From contig JASMME010000009.1 of NCBI GenBank assembly GCA_030748365.1, forward strand, positions 1 through 18,372: a stretch of 18,372 nucleotides of DNA, written 5' to 3'. Shown one piece after another: positions 16,219-18,372 of the stretch. The stretch's first letter is position 1. The number at the start of each line of letters is the position of its first letter. The DNA comes from Lutibacter sp. (GTDB lineage Bacteria; Bacteroidota; Bacteroidia; Flavobacteriales; Flavobacteriaceae). The notes below the pieces were generated by a model. The model worked only from the letters and a program-made list of their open reading frames with translations. It made no database searches and was not told the origin of the DNA. The position numbers were made by a program, and so were the translations under genes.

Positions 16219-16251
16219 AAAAAGACTGCCTTTTCTGGCAGTCTTTTTTTT
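16219..16251 (+). terminator. Intrinsic terminator after the S8 protease gene
   Basis: AAAAAGACTGCC (16219-16230) pairs with GGCAGTCTTTTT (16237-16248) around a six-base loop. The U tract continues to 16251. Strong and complete. Confidence 0.9.
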
Positions 16252-16276
16252 GCCTATAAGGAATTTCCTATCTTTC
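16250..16276 (+). promoter_or_regulatory. Candidate promoter of the M1 peptidase gene
   Basis: TTG at 16250-16252, a 16-base spacer and TATCTTTC at 16269-16276 match the consensus except for the last base. The TTG is made from the end of the preceding terminator's T tract. The start codon is 16 bases downstream. Confidence 0.45.
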
Positions 16277-16291
16277 CCAAAAACCCCACCA

Positions 16292-18103
16292 ATGAAAAGA
16301 CGCTTATTTTTACTGCTATCGTTAAACCTCTTTTTGGCCTGGTCTCAGTCTCCTGCTGGCTATTGGCAACAACAGGTTGATTATACCATGGAAATATACA
16401 TGGATGTGCACAACTATCAATACGAAGGCACCCAGCAACTGGTGTATACCAATCAGTCACCGGAAGCCCTGGACAGGGTTTTTTATCACCTGTATTACAA
16501 CGCTTTCCAACCCGGAAGTGAAATGGATGTCAGGTTACAGCACATTCCAGATCCCGATGGTAGGATGCTTCGTGAGAAAACCAGTGCCATTGCGGTTTTA
16601 AAACCCTCAGAAACTGGATTTATAAAGGTTGAAACCCTGCTACAAGAGGGCGTACCAGTCGATTTTCATGTGGAAGGTACCATCCTGGAAGTCCAACTCA
16701 ATCAGGCCATTCAACCGGGAGAAAAAACAGTTTTATCAATGACCTTTAAAGGTCAGGTACCCCAGCTGATTCGCCGGGCAGGACGTAACAGTCCAGACGG
16801 CGTGGCCCTTTCCATGGCGCAATGGTATCCCAAAATGGCTGCCTACGACCATGAAGGCTGGCATACAGACCCTTATATAGCCCGTGAGTTCCACGGGGAA
16901 TGGGGAGATTATGATGTGAGCATCCGGCTCGATAAATCCTATACGGTAGCCGCCTCTGGATACCTGCAAAACCCCCAGGAAATCGGCCATGGCTATGAAG
17001 ATCCTCAGGCGGTGCTTAAACAACCTGAAGGCAACGAGCTGACCTGGCATTTTATAGCACCAAAAGTGCACGATTTTACCTGGGCAGCTGATCCTGAATA
17101 CCGGCACGATATTCGCCCAACTGCCAGTGGGACCACCCTTCATTTTTTCTATAAAGACGACCCCTCGTATACTGCTGCCTGGCAAGAACTACAACCCTAT
17201 GCGGAAAAGGCCCTTGACTATTTCAATGCAGCCATAGGCCCTTATCCCTGGAAACAATATTCCTTTATTCAGGGAGGAGATGGCGGTATGGAGTACGCTA
17301 TGTGTACCCTGATTGATGGCGGAAAACACCTTAGTGATATCATCGGTACGGCCTACCACGAACTGGCCCATGCTTGGTTCCAACACCTGTTAGCCACCAA
17401 TGAAAGCAAACATGCCTGGATGGATGAAGGATTTACCAGCTATATTGCCGACAAGGCTTCCAACGAAATATTATATGCCGGTAGCCGTTCACCAGTAGCG
17501 AGCTATCAAAGGTATTATTACGTGGTCAATAAAGGCCTGGAAGAGCCCCTGACCACCCATGCTGATCGCTTTAACACCAACCTGGCTTACGGGATGGCCA
17601 GTTATACCAAAGGCAGCATCTTTTTGTCCCAGTTGGGCTATGTGATTGGGGCGGAAAACCTCCAAAAAACACTCCAACAGTACTACCGAGATTTTAAGTT
17701 TAAACACCCTACGCCCACTCATTTTAAAAGGGTTGCTGAAAAGGTGTCTGGGATACACCTCGATTGGTATTTGAATGAGTGGACCCAAACAACCCATACC
17801 ATTGACTATGCTGTTTCCGGGGTCGCTGGAACTACGATTACCCTGTCGCGGATTGGCACCATGCCCATGCCGGTAGATATTCGGGTCGAATATACTGACG
17901 GCAGCGTCGAACTATTCAACATTCCCTTGCGGATGATGCGTGGTGAAAAGCCCGGGGAGGCAACCGTACTAAAAGACTGGGCATGGGCCTATCCGACCTA
18001 TGCGTTTACCGTTTCTAAACAGGTCCGTTCAGTTAGCATTGATCCATCCGGTCTGATGGCAGACATTGATCAAAGCAACAACACCTTTACGGTCAAACCC
18101 TAA
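16292..18103 (+). CDS. Secreted M1 family metallopeptidase
   Basis: This is a 603-residue zinc metallopeptidase of the M1 (aminopeptidase N-like) type. With the ATG at 16292 it has a signal peptide MKRRLFLLLSLNLFLAWSQ; an in-frame TTG at 16250 lies in the terminator and is rejected. The zinc site is HELAH (356-360) with the third ligand Glu379 eighteen residues on, in WMDEGFTSY. The substrate-binding motif, GAMEN in most M1 enzymes, reads GGMEY (331-335). The N-terminal beta domain starts at YTMEIYMDVHNYQYEGTQQL (31-50), and ALSMAQWYPKMAAYD (172-186) is typical of Bacteroidetes members. It is shorter than E. coli PepN (about 870 residues), mainly in the C-terminal region. It is probably periplasmic or secreted. 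Family and catalytic class are firm; specificity is unknown. Confidence 0.93.
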   Translation: MKRRLFLLLSLNLFLAWSQSPAGYWQQQVDYTMEIYMDVHNYQYEGTQQLVYTNQSPEALDRVFYHLYYNAFQPGSEMDVRLQHIPDPDGRMLREKTSAIAVLKPSETGFIKVETLLQEGVPVDFHVEGTILEVQLNQAIQPGEKTVLSMTFKGQVPQLIRRAGRNSPDGVALSMAQWYPKMAAYDHEGWHTDPYIAREFHGEWGDYDVSIRLDKSYTVAASGYLQNPQEIGHGYEDPQAVLKQPEGNELTWHFIAPKVHDFTWAADPEYRHDIRPTASGTTLHFFYKDDPSYTAAWQELQPYAEKALDYFNAAIGPYPWKQYSFIQGGDGGMEYAMCTLIDGGKHLSDIIGTAYHELAHAWFQHLLATNESKHAWMDEGFTSYIADKASNEILYAGSRSPVASYQRYYYVVNKGLEEPLTTHADRFNTNLAYGMASYTKGSIFLSQLGYVIGAENLQKTLQQYYRDFKFKHPTPTHFKRVAEKVSGIHLDWYLNEWTQTTHTIDYAVSGVAGTTITLSRIGTMPMPVDIRVEYTDGSVELFNIPLRMMRGEKPGEATVLKDWAWAYPTYAFTVSKQVRSVSIDPSGLMADIDQSNNTFTVKP

Positions 18104-18110
18104 GAGGTTT

Positions 18111-18143
18111 TTGCGCTGACTGCTCTTAAATTGCCTACCTTTG
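18111..18143 (+). promoter_or_regulatory. Candidate promoter of the ClC-like ORF
   Basis: TTG at 18111-18113, a 22-base spacer (long) and TACCTTTG at 18136-18143, a full TAnnTTTG match. It begins eight bases after the M1 peptidase stop codon and ends 23 bases before the ATG at 18167. Confidence 0.45.
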
Positions 18144-18166
18144 TGTATCCTTTTTACAAAGCTGTT

Positions 18167-18334
18167 ATGCCCAATCGCTTGAGAAGCATTCTGCGAAATT
18201 TTTTGATCTGGAAATACAAACACCTTTCAGAAAGACAGTTTGTCTATATACTGAGTGTGTTGGTAGGACTCCTGGCAGGTCTGGGAACATTTCCTGATAT
18301 AGGCAAGCTCATTGTGAGAACTTTATTTGTTTAA
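18167..18334 (+). CDS. Short ORF resembling the N-terminus of a ClC chloride channel, possibly broken
   Basis: This is a 55-codon ORF from the ATG at 18167 to a TAA at 18332. Residues 1-40 (LRNFLIWKYKHLSERQFVYI, then LSVLVGLLAGLG) look like the cytoplasmic start and first membrane helix of flavobacterial ClC family chloride transporters. There I would expect the reading to go on with a sequence like LKN and further helices. Instead it reads TFPDIGKLIVRTLFV and stops. No other frame gives an evident continuation before the window ends. It could be a pseudogene, a frameshift or assembly error, or a small membrane protein in its own right. The family match is from memory of the N-terminal pattern and covers only about 40 residues. 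Confidence 0.45.
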   Translation: MPNRLRSILRNFLIWKYKHLSERQFVYILSVLVGLLAGLGTFPDIGKLIVRTLFV

Positions 18335-18372
18335 ACATTTTCTGCCGATTTCCGACCATCTCAACTTGACAC

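Noticed and set aside
16736..17185. 149-codon open frame on the minus strand inside the M1 peptidase gene
   Set aside because: No family resemblance, and the plus-strand gene is unambiguous here.
1..18372. CRISPR array, insertion sequence, prophage, toxin-antitoxin or biosynthetic cluster
   Set aside because: No repeated spacers, terminal inverted repeats, transposase or integrase motifs, or clustered biosynthetic enzymes were seen on either strand.

Overview
This looks like ordinary chromosome from a member of the Bacteroidetes, most likely the family Flavobacteriaceae. The evidence is a gldH gliding-motility lipoprotein gene, a DUF4837 lipoprotein gene next to an MltD-like lytic transglycosylase, and repeated matches to the Bacteroidetes promoter pattern TTG-N16..22-TAnnTTTG. 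Genes also lack clear Shine-Dalgarno sequences and have A-rich leaders. I see no insertion sequence, integrase, phage gene, CRISPR array, rRNA or toxin-antitoxin pair.

Layout. Positions 1-280 (minus) hold the start of aspartate-semialdehyde dehydrogenase. Positions 447-1930 (plus) hold a U32-family protein with four candidate [4Fe-4S] cysteines, start/stop-coupled to a small one-cluster ferredoxin. Positions 2023-6054 (plus) are a tight run: a cysteine-rich PSP1/RicT-like protein, GldH, and a class A penicillin-binding protein. Positions 6140-8724 (plus) hold an acyl/acetoacetyl-CoA-synthetase-like ligase overlapping exodeoxyribonuclease III. Positions 8784-11174 (plus) hold a secreted lytic transglycosylase with LysM and a DUF4837 lipoprotein. 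Positions 11219-12898 (minus) hold glutaminyl-tRNA synthetase, divergent from folB (13040-13402, plus). A tRNA-Cys(GCA) with its own promoter and terminator follows (13453-13523). Then come an MBL-fold hydrolase, a lipoprotein subtilase with a large insertion, a terminator, and a secreted M1-type metallopeptidase. At the right edge is a 55-codon ORF that looks like the N-terminus of a ClC chloride channel and stops early.

How the genes fit together. Most are housekeeping: amino acid biosynthesis, translation, folate, DNA repair, and cell-wall synthesis and turnover. A second theme is the cell envelope (GldH, PBP1A, lytic transglycosylase, DUF4837, S8 lipoprotein, M1 peptidase). The most interesting stretch is 447-3285, where three neighbouring genes all encode proteins with cysteine sets suited to Fe-S clusters: U32, ferredoxin and RicT-like. 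I infer, but cannot show, that the ferredoxin serves the U32 enzyme in RNA hydroxylation. I do not see a clearly new defence, secretion or mobile system here.
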